Shown piece by piece: positions 11,901 to 22,085 of a DNA stretch of 64,000 nucleotides; the stretch's first letter is position 1, and the number at the start of each line of letters is the position of its first letter. Position numbers and translations under genes: made by a program. Source of the DNA: Babylonia areolata (lineage: Eukaryota; Mollusca; Gastropoda; Neogastropoda; Buccinidae); assembly GCF_041734735.1 (NCBI RefSeq), contig NC_134878.1, positions 41,406,358-41,470,357 of the forward strand, given 5' to 3'. The notes beneath the pieces are model-generated. The model had not been told where the DNA came from. It did no database searches and worked only from the letters and a program-made list of their open reading frames with translations.

Positions 11901-14331
11901 ATATGTGCGTATGCATATGTGTGTGTGCTCAAAAATTACCCAATCTTTCTTGTTTTCAGCAACTGGTGGCCCATGTTTGTGCTGTTTTTCTACGTGTTAT
12001 CCCCTGTGCCGACCCTCATTGCCCGGCGCCTGTCAGAGAGCTATGACTCTGCCAGCAGCGCCTGTGTGGAGCTGTGCATCTTTCTCACCACCGGCATCGT
12101 TGTCTCCTCCATTGGATTGCCCATTGTCCTCGCCCACACCAGTGTGGTGAGGTTTTTCTCTTTATGCGAGTGTGGATAGCAATTTCTCTTGTCTTTGCTT
12201 CTCTTCTCTTGTTCTTACTCACACCACTGCAGTGAGCTTTTTCTCTTGTCTATTTTTTTTGTTTTTTTGGTCTCTTCTCATGTCCTCAGTCACACCACTG
12301 TGATGACTTTTTTCTTGTGCCTTTTTTGTTTTTTCTATTTTCATGGCCTCACTCACACCACTGCGGTGCGATTTTTCTCTTGTCTTTTTTTTTCTCTCTC
12401 ATGTCCCCACTCACACCACTTTTTCTCTTGTCTTTTTTTTTTCTCTTCTCATGGTCTTTTTCTTTTCTCATGTCCTCAGTGACGCCACTGCAGTGAGCTT
12501 TTTCTTGTGTCTTTTTTTTTTTTCTTTTCATGGCCTCACTCTCACCACTGCAGTGAGCTTTTTCTCTTGTCTTTTTTTCTCTTCTCATGTCCTCAGTCAC
12601 ACCACTGCGGTGAGCTTTTTTCTCTTGTCTTTGCTTTTCTCTTTTCTTGTTCTCGCTCGCATCAGTGTTATGAGTATTTTCTCTGTTCTTTGTTTCTTTC
12701 CTTTTCTTATGTCCGCATACCAATGTGGTGAGCATTTTCTCTTGTTTTTGGTTATTTTCTCTTCTTGTATCTTTTTGTTGTTCTTGTTACTGTTGCTTTT
12801 TCGGGGAGCGAGGAAGTGAAGACTAGGATAAGTACTTGAAGTAAGTTTTGTGCACTATGACTGCCAATATTTGAGTGAGATTTCGTGGTGCTGTGTGTTT
12901 GGATGTAGGTTATTTGTTTGTGTGTGTTTCAGATTTTAAAGTTTTTTTTGTTTTTTTCTGCATCATTAGGGGAGGATAGGGGAAACGGAGTAAGATCTGT
13001 TGTCTTTTTCTGATTCAAGTTTGTTCAGTCACGCATGTGCACAGACATAAATGTACACACACACACACACACACACTTATCCACAATTACCCCCTCCCTC
13101 TCACTCCACACACCACATGTGTACACACACACACACACACATGTACACAAAGTGACACAAGAATACACACATGGAGATGTAGATAAATATATGCATGCAT
13201 GCACATACACGCACTAAGTGAACTGCACATGAGTTGATACTCAAAAAAGGCATGGCCAGGAATCAGATTAATGGACAAGGTGTAGATTCATTGTTTGGGA
13301 ATTTGGGCAGATTCTGAAGACCACTGTTGGGGTCATGATTACAACATATAAACAAACCATAGTTTTGATTGGATACTTGTTTTGGAGTGGTAGAAAGAGA
13401 GTAGACTCACACATTGTTTTGGAGTGATAGAAAGAGAGCAGACTCACACATTGTTTTGTAGTGATAGAAAGAGAGTAAACTCATTGTTTTGGAGTGATAG
13501 AAAGAGAGTAAACTCACACATTGTTTTGTAGTGATAGAAAGAGAGCAGACTCACACATTGTTTTGGAGTGATAGAAAGAGAGCAGACTCACACATTGTTT
13601 TGGAGTGATAGAAAGAGAGTAAACTCATTGTTTTGGAGTGATAGAAAGAGTAAACTCACACATTTATGGAATAAGGCAAATGTTCTGTATGCCATGCGGC
13701 TTTAGAATTTGATAGCCTAATATCAGACATATTTTTCACACTTGGTAGAAGATAGTTTAGGTTTGTCGGCATCAAAGAATAAACAACAACCAACTGATCA
13801 GAGTTTAATTATGGTCATGATAGGTTGATTCAAAACATTATTTAAGCTGACTGGCTAATACAAAACAGGTTATATATGCTGATTGTGTGCTGGGAGTTTA
13901 CAGCTTGGACCTTGTCAAAGATGTATATCCAACACATATGTATGTGTGCAGATTCAATGGGGCGCGTGTGTTCTTGTGATATTTGGCAACCTGTTTGTGT
14001 TCTTGACTGTCCTATTTTTCAACATCCTTATGTGCCAAGATGATGACTTCAACATTTGATAAAAACTTCTGCACATTATTTGATTATTGGTACAGTGCTG
14101 GTGAATGATGATTTGTTAGTGGAGTTCTGTTGTTTTTTCTAATTTTTTGTTGTGTTTTCAGCCTTTTTAGAAAGTGCATGTTTCCAGCAATTAGCTGTGA
14201 TGGAATGAGGAAATGCAGCTTGCTAGGTTTTATTGTTTGTTATGCTATGTGTGAGTGAAATGGTTTGGACTTTGTAACAGAACTGAAACGGTGCTTGTGT
14301 ATGTGTGTGTGCAAATTGTGTGTGCATGCAG

Positions 14332-14367
<36 letters not shown>

Positions 14368-14801
14368 TTCTGGCCAGTTGTAAATTCTTTATTGTTGTAA
14401 TTTCAAAGCAAAGCTGCTTTTAGCTTTCTTTCTCACCTCTTTATGTTCCAACATACCATTTCTGTACATAAAATCATAGCACTGTTACATTAGTCATTTA
14501 CATGCAGGTGTAACTCTGACTTGAACGTATGAAAGACAAAACTTGTACACAAATTTAAATAGAAAGCTGGAGAAACTGTACACCAGAAAGGAATGGGGTT
14601 TGTGATATTTACTCATTCATTTTTATACTGCTCACAGGCAGTTTGATAGTTTTTGGCATGATCTGTTGGAGGGTAAAGGACGGAAGATTTGTTGATTCTC
14701 TTGTTCATTCAACTTGATTTTGTTTGTAACCTTGTTGAGTTCACAATTTGCTTTCACTGTTTGTGTATGTCTGTATGTCTGGTGTTCGTAGTATCATCTG
14801 C

Positions 14802-14838
<37 letters not shown>

Positions 14839-15108
14839 GCAGTCCATTATTGCATAAGAGGAGCTGTGTAAAGTTCATGTGCTCATATATAATTTTCCCC
14901 CCTTGTAATATCAAACCTGTAGTCCATTTCTGTTCTTGCTTTTGATTGTTTGAAATCTGTGTGTTCTGTGAGTGTGTGTGTATTCTCTGTGCATGTGTTA
15001 AGTCTGAAGAGGAAAAGAGTAAATGAATAATGGTAACAAAATGTTGTACTTCACATTTTTTTGTTTTTTTGCAGAATAATAATAATATAGGGCTGATCAG
15101 AATTTCAA

Positions 15109-15192
<84 letters not shown>

Positions 15193-15378
15193 AATGATTT
15201 CATTGCCATCAACACAGAGATGATTTGAAGGCTATCCTCTGTGGCTGTCTATGTTTTGTTGCAGATTCAGTGGGGTGCATGTGGTCTGGTGCTTTCTGGC
15301 AATGTGGTGGTGTTTTTAACAATCCTTGGTTATTTCTACGTGTTTGGCAGCGACGACTTTGACTACTCACCCTGGTGA
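4894..15378 (+). CDS. LEPROTL1: LEPROT/LEPROTL1-like endosomal membrane protein (Vps55 family), multi-exon gene
   Basis: Joined exons 4894-4909/4913, 11681-11755, 11960-12146 and 15265-15378 encode about 131 aa that align along the whole length with human LEPROT and LEPROTL1: [84 protein letters not shown] and a DDF-W tail. The family is a four-helix membrane protein of endosomes that controls receptor traffic (leptin and growth hormone receptors in vertebrates; Vps55 in yeast vacuolar sorting). Four hydrophobic segments are visible. Exon borders 2/3 and 3/4 are canonical and in phase. It is closer to LEPROTL1 in wording (CALP, IARRL, GLPIV), but invertebrates often have one ancestral gene. 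A second last exon at 13952 gives an alternative C terminus. Intron 1 (6.8 kb) carries a mariner and LINE tails. Confidence 0.92.
5303..6215 (+). mobile_element. Internally deleted mariner with perfect 76-bp inverted ends
   Basis: TA dinucleotides at 5301-5302 and 6216-6217 flank a 913-bp element beginning CGAGGGTCATTCAATAAATA. The left (5303-5378) and right (6140-6215) ends are inverted and show no mismatch that I can find. The element lies in intron 1 of the LEPROT-like gene. Confidence 0.95.
5465..6141 (+). pseudogene. Mariner transposase, middle deleted
   Basis: The N-terminal half from the ATG at 5465 is intact: a paired HTH region ([55 protein letters not shown]). At about 5848 the sequence jumps in another frame straight to [25 protein letters not shown] and the C terminus ending GDYVEK and TAA. 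The central domain holding the first two catalytic Asp residues is missing, while the third (PDLAPSD) remains. Family members are about 340-350 aa; about 225 residues remain here. The stop codon touches the right inverted repeat. Confidence 0.93.
6977..7965 (+). mobile_element. 5'-truncated L2/CR1-group LINE, copy 1
   Basis: The plus strand encodes a post-RT region typical of these LINEs: [41 protein letters not shown] and PLLHAFH, with an in-frame TAG where LHW is usual (7313-7315). Later codons (about 7420-7676) are in other frames. The 3' UTR (7680-7960) has GT-rich sequence and ends in GATAATAATAATGATGATAA. Confidence 0.8.
7966..8512 (+). mobile_element. Second, tandem copy of the same LINE tail
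   Basis: From CTCACGCCAACTCATCTATT to the (ATA)n tail at 8468-8512 this repeats 7420-7965 at high similarity (TTCTGACACC, TTTTTCATAC, CCATTCTTTGGAATC, TGATATT). It is either a tandem duplication or a second 5'-truncated insertion into the first tail. Confidence 0.85.
8535..8665 (+). mobile_element. Small LINE C-terminal fragment
   Basis: The frame reads [22 protein letters not shown] then [10 protein letters not shown], resembling the CxxC...H...C tail of LINE ORF2 proteins (one Cys replaced). No other part of the element is present. Confidence 0.45.
8734..8900 (+). repeat. Direct duplication in LEPROT intron 1
   Basis: A 50-bp block CTTATTTATTTGTGTYTTRT ... AAATATATT occurs at 8734-8783 and 8851-8900 with two or three differences, separated by CA-rich DNA. 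Further microsatellite (GCAC)n/(CA)n lies at 8905-8964. Confidence 0.85.
8965..11680 (+). other. Remainder of LEPROT-like intron 1
   Basis: AT-rich DNA without a recognisable protein, RNA gene or repeat family. It holds short T-runs, and C-runs near 11157. The 3' end is a normal acceptor (gttgcag). Confidence 0.4.
11681..11755 (+). CDS. LEPROTL1: LEPROT-like exon 2
   Basis: Seventy-five bases between gttgcag and gtaaga encode [20 protein letters not shown] and then LPQF, the first membrane helix of the family. It enters with one base of a codon and leaves with AA, completed by the first base of exon 3 to give Asn. Confidence 0.93.
11960..12146 (+). CDS. LEPROTL1: LEPROT-like exon 3
   Basis: One hundred and eighty-seven bases between ttttcag and gtgagg encode the central part ([17 protein letters not shown] ... 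[22 protein letters not shown]) with helices two and three. The exon ends in phase 0, as both last exons require. The sequence across its 3' border is the seed of the minisatellite that follows. Confidence 0.95.
12147..12745 (+). repeat. Minisatellite built from copies of the exon 3 / intron 3 donor
   Basis: About nine imperfect units of roughly 60 bp follow exon 3. Each has the core CACACCACTGCAGTGAGC, then TTTTTCTCTTGTC and a pyrimidine run. The core matches the exon 3 end CCCACACCAGTGTG|GTGAGG and its downstream TTTTTCTC. Cores begin near 12222, 12291, 12354, 12413, 12483, 12543, 12599, 12659 and 12718. Several units keep a GTGAG that looks like a splice donor. Confidence 0.85.
13026..13215. 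repeat. CA-rich microsatellite region
   Basis: Several (CA)n runs lie at 13056-13076 and 13122-13146 with degenerate ACAC/ATGC flanks inside intron 3. Nothing coding is seen around them. Confidence 0.9.
13375..13665 (+). repeat. Intronic minisatellite, units of about 30-40 bp
   Basis: Roughly eight copies of TTGTTTTGGAGTGATAGAAA followed by GAGAGYARACTCACACA, some shortened by loss of the CACACA part. The copies are nearly identical, which suggests recent turnover. They lie between exon 3 and the first alternative last exon. Confidence 0.95.
13952..14059 (+). CDS. LEPROTL1: LEPROT-like alternative last exon 4a
   Basis: After an acceptor (atgtgtgcag) an open stretch of 35 codons and TGA encodes [20 protein letters not shown] then a [15 protein letters not shown] tail. 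It aligns with exon 4b (15265) at about 18 of 35 residues, including IQWGAC, GN, VFLT and DDF, and enters in the same phase. It is therefore a duplicated last exon, expected to be used instead of 4b. The pyrimidine tract is weaker than that of 4b, and the tail lacks the family's terminal Trp. It could be a functional isoform or a relic; the open frame and the retained acceptor favour function. Confidence 0.75.
   Translation: MQWGACVLVIFGNLFVFLTVLFFNILMCQDDDFNI
14334..14366. repeat. (TG)n microsatellite
   Basis: About 16 TG units in the intron between the two alternative last exons. Another (TG)n run lies at 14804-14837. Confidence 0.95.
15109..15187. repeat. (CA)n microsatellite
   Basis: A nearly pure CA run of some 75 bp ends about 80 bp upstream of exon 4b. 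Confidence 0.95.
15265..15378 (+). CDS. LEPROTL1: LEPROT-like last exon 4b (canonical)
   Basis: Behind a good acceptor (atgttttgttgcag) 37 codons and TGA encode [29 protein letters not shown] and DDFDYSPW, matching the last helix and the cytosolic DDFSW-type tail of LEPROT proteins. It joins exon 3 in phase 0. Confidence 0.94.
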   Translation: MQWGACGLVLSGNVVVFLTILGYFYVFGSDDFDYSPW

Positions 15379-18311
15379 GCCCTCGGCAGAATGCCCCAAT
15401 TTCCATACAACTGTCATCGTTCTATTGAGTGTTTATTGAAAAATGCACATCTTTGTTCTCTTTTTTTTTTCTCAGGCCAGTTTGCAATGTTAACCTGTAA
15501 TGTAAGAGATGTTTTGCATTGAGTGGGAAACTTACTTTATATGTGACCAGTGCCTCATCTCTCTTGTTTAAGTAATCTCAGTGTGGCTGCCAGCGTTCAT
15601 GTGGAAACAGGAGTGCAGCAGAAAACAGTTTAGTTTGCAAGTTGAACAAAGAGCAAGACACAAATTTTCAGCAAAGCTGCCCTAGGCCACATCATGATGA
15701 TGTGTAGAAAATTGATTGTGTATGTTTGTTTGTTTGTTTGTTTTTTTGTTGATTTTGTTTTTGAGAAAAAGAAAGGAATCCACAAGAATGGAGGACAGTC
15801 TAATAGTCACCAGATTATGCCTCCTTTTTTCAGGATGTTATCTGGTTGGTGTGACAGCCAAACTGTTCATGCTTCATATATCTGTTCCAAGTCTTTAGTT
15901 AAAATCCTAGCAGCAGCTGTTAGGTTACTGTTGGATATTTTTTTCTAACAAAGTCAATAGGCGTTTGAATCTACTTATGCCTTTATCCTGTTTCTCTGTA
16001 TTTGTGTGTGTGTACACACACAAGATCAAACATAAACGACTTAGATTTTGACATTTGTAAAAGCATTGAGTTGCCACCTACACAATGCTGTTTGTCTGCC
16101 AAAACAGTGTAGTTAACATGATCACACACATGAAACTCGCTTGTCTTGGAAATGAGTGAAATGCAAATTGAGGTGCACTAACACTGAAGATTTCATCCCT
16201 CAGCCTTACGGTTCAACTTCACAAATGGGATTTAAAAAAAAAAATTTAATGTTCATATTGCAGTTAAAGATAGAGCTACAGTTTGCTAGAAAATGGCTCT
16301 TTTGCAAAATTTGTGTGTTCACTGGTTCATTTGCTAAATTACGTTCTGAACCGTTCTTTTTGGTCAGCATCATGGTATCTTGTTTAAAGATCAAGGTATT
16401 TGTATTTTCATACAGGTCTGGGATATGTTTCAAACCTCAGAATCAAATAATTGTTGAATAAAAGATAAAGATAAGATTGTGCAGTGCTGAACAAATGTTA
16501 CAGATAAGATACTGTATTGTGCCCTTTTTTTTTTTTTAAATCCTATTTATGTATTTTTCAATGTTTTTATTTATATTATTTATTGGGTTTTCTGGTTGTT
16601 TTTGCCTCTCTCTCTCTCTCAATAACAGCATGGAAAATGAATGTGTTTCCAACCATGCAGTTCTTGACAGTTCCTCTTCTCAAAATAGACCAATTTCCTG
16701 CAACTGGATTTTTGTTTTGTACTGTGTCAGAGCCCAAACCCAAGGTTCACTTGTCCACCATTTTCACTTACATGAACACACCTTGTACCCAGAGTACTGA
16801 TTTATCTATAACTGGTTGCTTTCCTTGGGCAGAGAACAGATATTTCTGAACTGAAGTAGGCACATTCAGTTTTGCTTTCTTGATGTTGTATTCTCACTGT
16901 ATGTTTTTTTTTAGCTTGCTGGCTTTAGCCTCCACATTGGTTACTGATGTTTTTAATGTGATTGAGTGTGTTTTTAACGGCATTGTGTGCATTTTGTGTG
17001 TGATCTATGGCTTCAACAGTGCACTCAGTTGTTGTTGAGCTGGTCCACAGAAACTGCAGTGTAACTGCACTGATGGGATTACTAAGTGTTAAGATCTGGA
17101 TAACAGAGGTTTACTGTCCCACCTGGAGGTGTTGATTCAGTCCTTTGTTACGGAAGCTGTCTGATTCATAGACTGTGTGCGCACTTTAACTTACAGTAAT
17201 TGTGCACTCATCATGTAAACAGAGGTGTCAGACCTGTGGGTGTGCCTACCAGGTGAAGTCCTCAAGATTTTCACAGTAATGCTGGGTGTGTCTTTGCCAT
17301 ATCTGGCAAAACGACAGGCTGTGAAAGGTTGTGTGAACATAGCATGAGAGAATAGTAATGATAATGGGATTAAGAAGAAAATGAGTATTACTTGTCATAT
17401 GTCATGTACCACATACCCCAGTACTTATTTGTTGATCTTGATCTCTTGTATTCCTCTGTTGTTGTTTTTCTGTTTTGCTCTTAGTATTGATTGTTTTATG
17501 ATGGATGTTGGTGATATGAGTCTGTTTTAGGTTTTGTTTGGTTGTTTGATGGTTGAATGTGTTTGTGATCATTTTTACTTTCAGGAGGGGAATGATGGAG
17601 ATTATTTTTATAAATACATTTCAGTTTGTCATTTGTGTCTTTGATGATGGTGTGTTTTTTCTGTACTATCTTAGTTTCAGGATAGGAATAATCTAGATTA
17701 TTTTCGTTTCTTCAGTTTTTATTCGTAGCCAAAGAGCATCTGTTCACAGAAGAATTTCACTTACCTTCTCCCTCCCCCCCCTCCCTCCCGCCAGCCCACC
17801 CATCTGAATTGTTTTGTATTTCTGTGATGTATTTATTATGAATGTTTGTGATAATTACATATACTCAAGAAGTGTCACAGTGTGCTTTCTGTGGACTGTC
17901 AAAGGACTTGACTGAAAGTTAGATGATGTTTATGCTGTTTCTAAATCACTTCAGCAGTGTTTTCTATTGAATTTGAGTGTGTAAAAGTCAGCCCTGTTTT
18001 AACAAGAAAATTGAAAACCAGTGCTGAATTCTAGGTTTTGTTTTGTTTTGTCATAGCTGGAAAATGAATCATTGCTGTTGTATTCCATCACAAGCTGTAT
18101 ATTTGATGTAACCACATATCACTCTCAGGCTGGTCCTGTTGTTAATATTTTTTATGACTCCTTCTGTTCTTTTACATTTAGCCCTGAAATTGTTTGTCAT
18201 GTGAGAGTGAATGTTTTTGTAAAGTATGTCATGGTGGAATGACAGCAAAGCATTGTGGGTAAGGGAAACAAGTTGAAAGGACACATCTCGCTGTTGGCAT
18301 GATGCTTGGAC
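15379..18311 (+). other. Probable long 3' UTR / downstream flank of the LEPROT-like gene
   Basis: No open frame here resembles a protein. The stretch is AT-rich unique-looking DNA with short T-runs and one CT run near 16608. An AATAAA lies at 16456 (GTTGAATAAAAG), and the tandem AATAAA pair near 19105 and 19181 could be a distal end. Confidence 0.4.
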
Positions 18312-18315
18312 TTAA

Positions 18316-18551
18316 CCCCTTGACTGCTGCTGACAAGTACGCTCACTGGTGCAAGACAACTTGCAGGTCAAAATGTCATCACTCTGTATTAGGAATTCTT
18401 TCTCTCAAGATTGCAATACTTTAGTTCAGTAAAATCAGTGGTACCATTGAAAAGTGCACTAAAAGTAGCAGCTGTACTTCACATTCATGCCGCACTGATT
18501 TCACCAAGGTTATAAAAAAAAAGATTTCACCAAGGTTCAGCAGTCAGAGGG
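18316..18551. mobile_element. Short piggyBac-type MITE (TTAA-flanked)
   Basis: TTAA at 18312-18315 is followed by CCCCTTGACTGCTG; the other end reads CAGCAGTCAGAGGG followed by TTAA at 18552-18555. The inverted ends match at 12 of 14 bases. A direct repeat GATTTCACCAAGGTT occurs twice near the right end. At 236 bp it has no coding capacity. TTAA duplication and CC-starting inverted ends are typical of piggyBac. Confidence 0.75.
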
Positions 18552-19044
18552 TTAATGCTTTCCTGAAGCAATGTTTTTTGCGCTCCATTTATCTTATTCA
18601 TTTAAACAGGCCATCGGCTACTTTATGCAGTCATTCCCACCCACCTACCTTTTATAAATTGCTGACAGTTCACTGTACCAAAATCCATTCCAGAAATCAA
18701 ACAAAAAGAAGCCTGCAAACTTTATGTATTACAATTGTACACCAATATTGTACTTTACCATTTCTCAGACAGGTATAGAAAATTGAAAACGACGATATGA
18801 CTAGAAAAAATAATTGAAATCATGGATTTCAAACTGAACATCATAATTATGTTGAGGAAAATGAACTGGGTGTGAGCGCACTTTCTGATTAAGCCATATC
18901 TATGCACCATGCATTTTAAAAAAGTTTTGTTCACCAATTCTTTTTTATGTTGAACTGTTTTCCCTTTTTTATATCTGTAGTACCGTTTGCAGATTTCTTA
19001 TGTAGTCACTTTTTTCCCCCACATAAATCATCCTCACATTATTG

Positions 19045-19196
19045 GTGTGAACACATGTGTGCAAGATATTTTAAAATATGTTGCATAAATAACACTATGT
19101 CAGCAATAAATGTTCTATATTCGTGTGAACATGTGTGGAAGATATTGTACAATTTGTGACACAAGTAACTTTATGTAAGCAATAAATGTTTTTAAA
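19045..19196 (+). repeat. Tandem duplication carrying two poly(A) signals
   Basis: A unit of about 77 bp (GTGTGAACAYATGTGTG ... GCAATAAATGTT) occurs twice. Each copy ends with AATAAA (19105 and 19181). It may be the duplicated 3' end of the LEPROT-like transcript. Confidence 0.6.
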
Positions 19197-19521
19197 ATGT
19201 GTAGATATTTGCCTGTTTGTTTTATTTTAGTTTTGTGTTATTGAACAAAAGTGTATCTTTGTAGATTGAGGATGCTGTCAAGGTAGCATTTTAGATTCAT
19301 TAAGATTTAATGATATTGTGGAAAGGATATCTCACTGTATCTTTCAGCATGCATCAAAATAACTAAACTGGGCTCTGGAACATAACACAGTTTGAGGTTA
19401 GTATAAAGGAAGCAGAAACTAAAAGTAGTGGAACATACTCAGGCGCACACATATGCACGCATGCACACGTGGTTGATCACCTTTAACCTTTGCTGGACGG
19501 TGCTATTGACTATACATGGAA

Positions 19522-19679
19522 GACGGTGTGGGTCCGTGTGGACCCATGTCCCTCAAAGAGGGAAAATCATGTCCACCCTTCCACAGACGGTGTGGGTCCA
19601 TGTGGACCCATGGCCGTCATGGAAGGAAATTTTGTGTTCATCCCTCCGAAGACGGTGTGGGTCCAGGTGGACCCATGTC
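19522..19679 (+). repeat. Left 64-bp palindrome array of the piggyBac element (3 copies)
   Basis: GACGGTGTGGGTCC begins at 19522, 19586 and 19651. Each core reads GGGTCCNNGTGGACCCATG. Spacing is 64 and 65 bp, and the units are inverted relative to the right array. Confidence 0.93.
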
Positions 19680-20127
19680 TTTTAAGAGGGTTATTTTAAT
19701 CCGATTTTGGCGAAGTTCTCAAAATACTGCTCCATCCTGCAACAATGGCGGACAGTGGCGCTTATGCTTCCATCACAGCAGAATTTGTGTGTTAGTATGT
19801 GTGTGTTTGTGTGTGTGTGTGTGTGTGAACTGTATGTGTATGTGTTGCATGTCTGTATGTGTGACACTAAGGAATGTTACCTGAAATGCAGACTATATTT
19901 TTAAGGTAATTAGGGTTCAAGCAGCAAGAAAAAAGAAACATAAACATACAAGCAAGATCAAAACATCAAGAACACCAAGCAGTAGTAAGAAACACAAAAT
20001 AAAAAAAAAACAACTCAACAAGCAAGAATCATGTTAGGTCATGACATTGTCAGGCATGCCTGCTGTTACTGAGGGCCCGTATTTGTCCCGGAAAATTGGC
20101 AGAATTGAAAGGGTGTCCCGGAAATAC

Positions 20128-20545
20128 AGATGTTTGCTGCATTCATTCATTCATTTTGCCCATCGCTCCTGGTGGAGCATAGGCCATTGACGACCCCCTC
20201 GCCATCGCACTCTGTTCTGGGCTGTTCTGGTCATTCCAGTCCAGTTGGTCCCTTGCTGCTTCAGCTCTGCCTCGGTATCTCGCCTCCAGCTGTTTCGAGG
20301 CCGGCCTCTCTTCCTCTTTCCCTGCGGGTTCCAGGTCAGGGCTTGGCGTGTGATGCTGGACGTTGGCTTCCTGAGGGTGTGTCCGATCCAGCCCCACTTC
20401 CTCCGCAATATCTGCTTGGCCACTGGTTCCTGTCTCGCTCGCTCCCACAGATCTTCGTTTCGGATCTTCAGACAGGTGTTGAAGAATGTCTGAATTTTCT
20501 GCTGGATCGGCTGCATAGAAAAAAAAAAAGAGATGTTTGCTGCAT
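20128..20545 (-). mobile_element. 5'-truncated RTE-like LINE inside the piggyBac element, with 15-bp target duplication
   Basis: AGATGTTTGCTGCAT occurs at 20128-20142 and 20531-20545 and brackets a 388-bp insert. Its minus strand encodes a LINE C terminus (RRKWGWIGHTLRKP, QGKRKRGRPRNSWRRDTEAE) and ends with a short (ATGA)n tail, as RTE-type elements do. The type matches the LINE at 1-2091. A perfect target duplication implies a recent insertion, after the piggyBac landed. Confidence 0.9.
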
Positions 20546-22085
20546 GTCCCGGAAAATAAAAAAAATCCGACCATAACATTTTTTCCCCAAAGTATTGAGT
20601 GGGTACAAGTGTACCCATAGATGGCTTTCTGACCATTGCCGAAGACACTTCTTTAAGACTTATAGAAACATGGGTGCAACTCTTCCGTGGTCCTGAGACT
20701 GATTTTAGGTTTTGGTCAAAAACGGAACGTCCATTTTCTGGAAGAAAAAAGGAGGAGGAAGAAAAACGCCCACGCGTTCGTGTTATCTAATTGATGACCA
20801 GTGAGACCTGTCTGTAGTCAGTCCAAGAGAGCAATGTAATGAATGGCTGTGCCCACCTTCCTCCCTCCCCAATCTTCCTCCACCTCCACCTCACCCTTCC
20901 ACTACCACTGGCAGAGCTGTCAAAATCACTGCAGCGCCCTCCCTCCCCTCCTGTACTTTGACTGCTCAGTCTCTCTCTCTCTCTCTTTCTCTCTCTCTCA
21001 TTCTCTCTCTCTCTCCTCTCACTCCCCCTCATCTCAGTGTGAAGGTCCTGTGTGCTGATAAAAAGAAAAAGAAAAGAAAACAGCCAGAAATAAGCATTCT
21101 GTGGAATTATATTCATAAGTGAAATCTAGTGAACACAAACATGACCTCAATTTTCCTCCTTTCCTTCTGATCCCCTGACTTGACTACATCCCTCACTCCT
21201 CTTGTTTCCCACCAGACACCACCTCCCATATGCATACTTGCCCTCCGCTCTCTCTGAGTCTCTGCCACCAGTGGTGAGAGAGGGGTGGGGGTGGATAAAA
21301 CACACAGTCAATGAGTGTGGCAAAATTGGCACTGAGCCAGGACAGTGACCACTTGCTCTGGCTGAGAATCCCTGACTGTTGAAATTGGTATGACCAGTCA
21401 CATACCCACCCCCACCTCCCTCCAGTCATCCCCCTTCCCCATTTCTTTCCTCAACCAACACACAAGTCTGTCAGCGGAACAGACACTACAGCAGCAGAGA
21501 CCAGATGGTCAGTTATATCGGTACAGTACAAACTTGTGTGATAAGAACATTTTCCTTGTAAACACAAACACACACTCACACACACACAGAGGAGAGGTCC
21601 TCCCAAACCTCTTAAAAATCAATAATTTCTTTTTCTGGCAGGAGTTGAGTTGGCCCTGGATGGCCAAACTGAAATCAATAGTACTAATAGTGATGATATC
21701 AATTTAATGTGAAATCTGCAATAGATAAATAATACAGGTGTCTATAAGGGACTTGAATCACAGCCTTGGACATGATTGCATGATGACACAGACCTTCAGG
21801 AAGGAACACTCTGAGAAGTCGCCGTTCATAAAGCCGGGGAGGAAAAGAGACACGTATGCGTTTTGCGACATCAGTCAGACTGATGACAGATGTATGTTTG
21901 CTGAGATGTTCCTGAAAATTTAACCCTGTCCCTGATTCTAATGTGTGTTGTTCCTGAAAAGCAAATTTGGGGATAGGCATGCCTGCATTGTGTAAGAGCC
22001 AAATACCATATCTTTACTGCATTTGGTATAGCTGAAGAACATGTATGCATTTTAGAATTCTCATGATCTGACAAGTTCAGCGTTT

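Noticed and set aside
12189-12819. Plus-strand frames rich in FFSCLFF (12343-12819)
   Set aside because: They read through the splice-donor minisatellite and its T-runs; no protein family fits.
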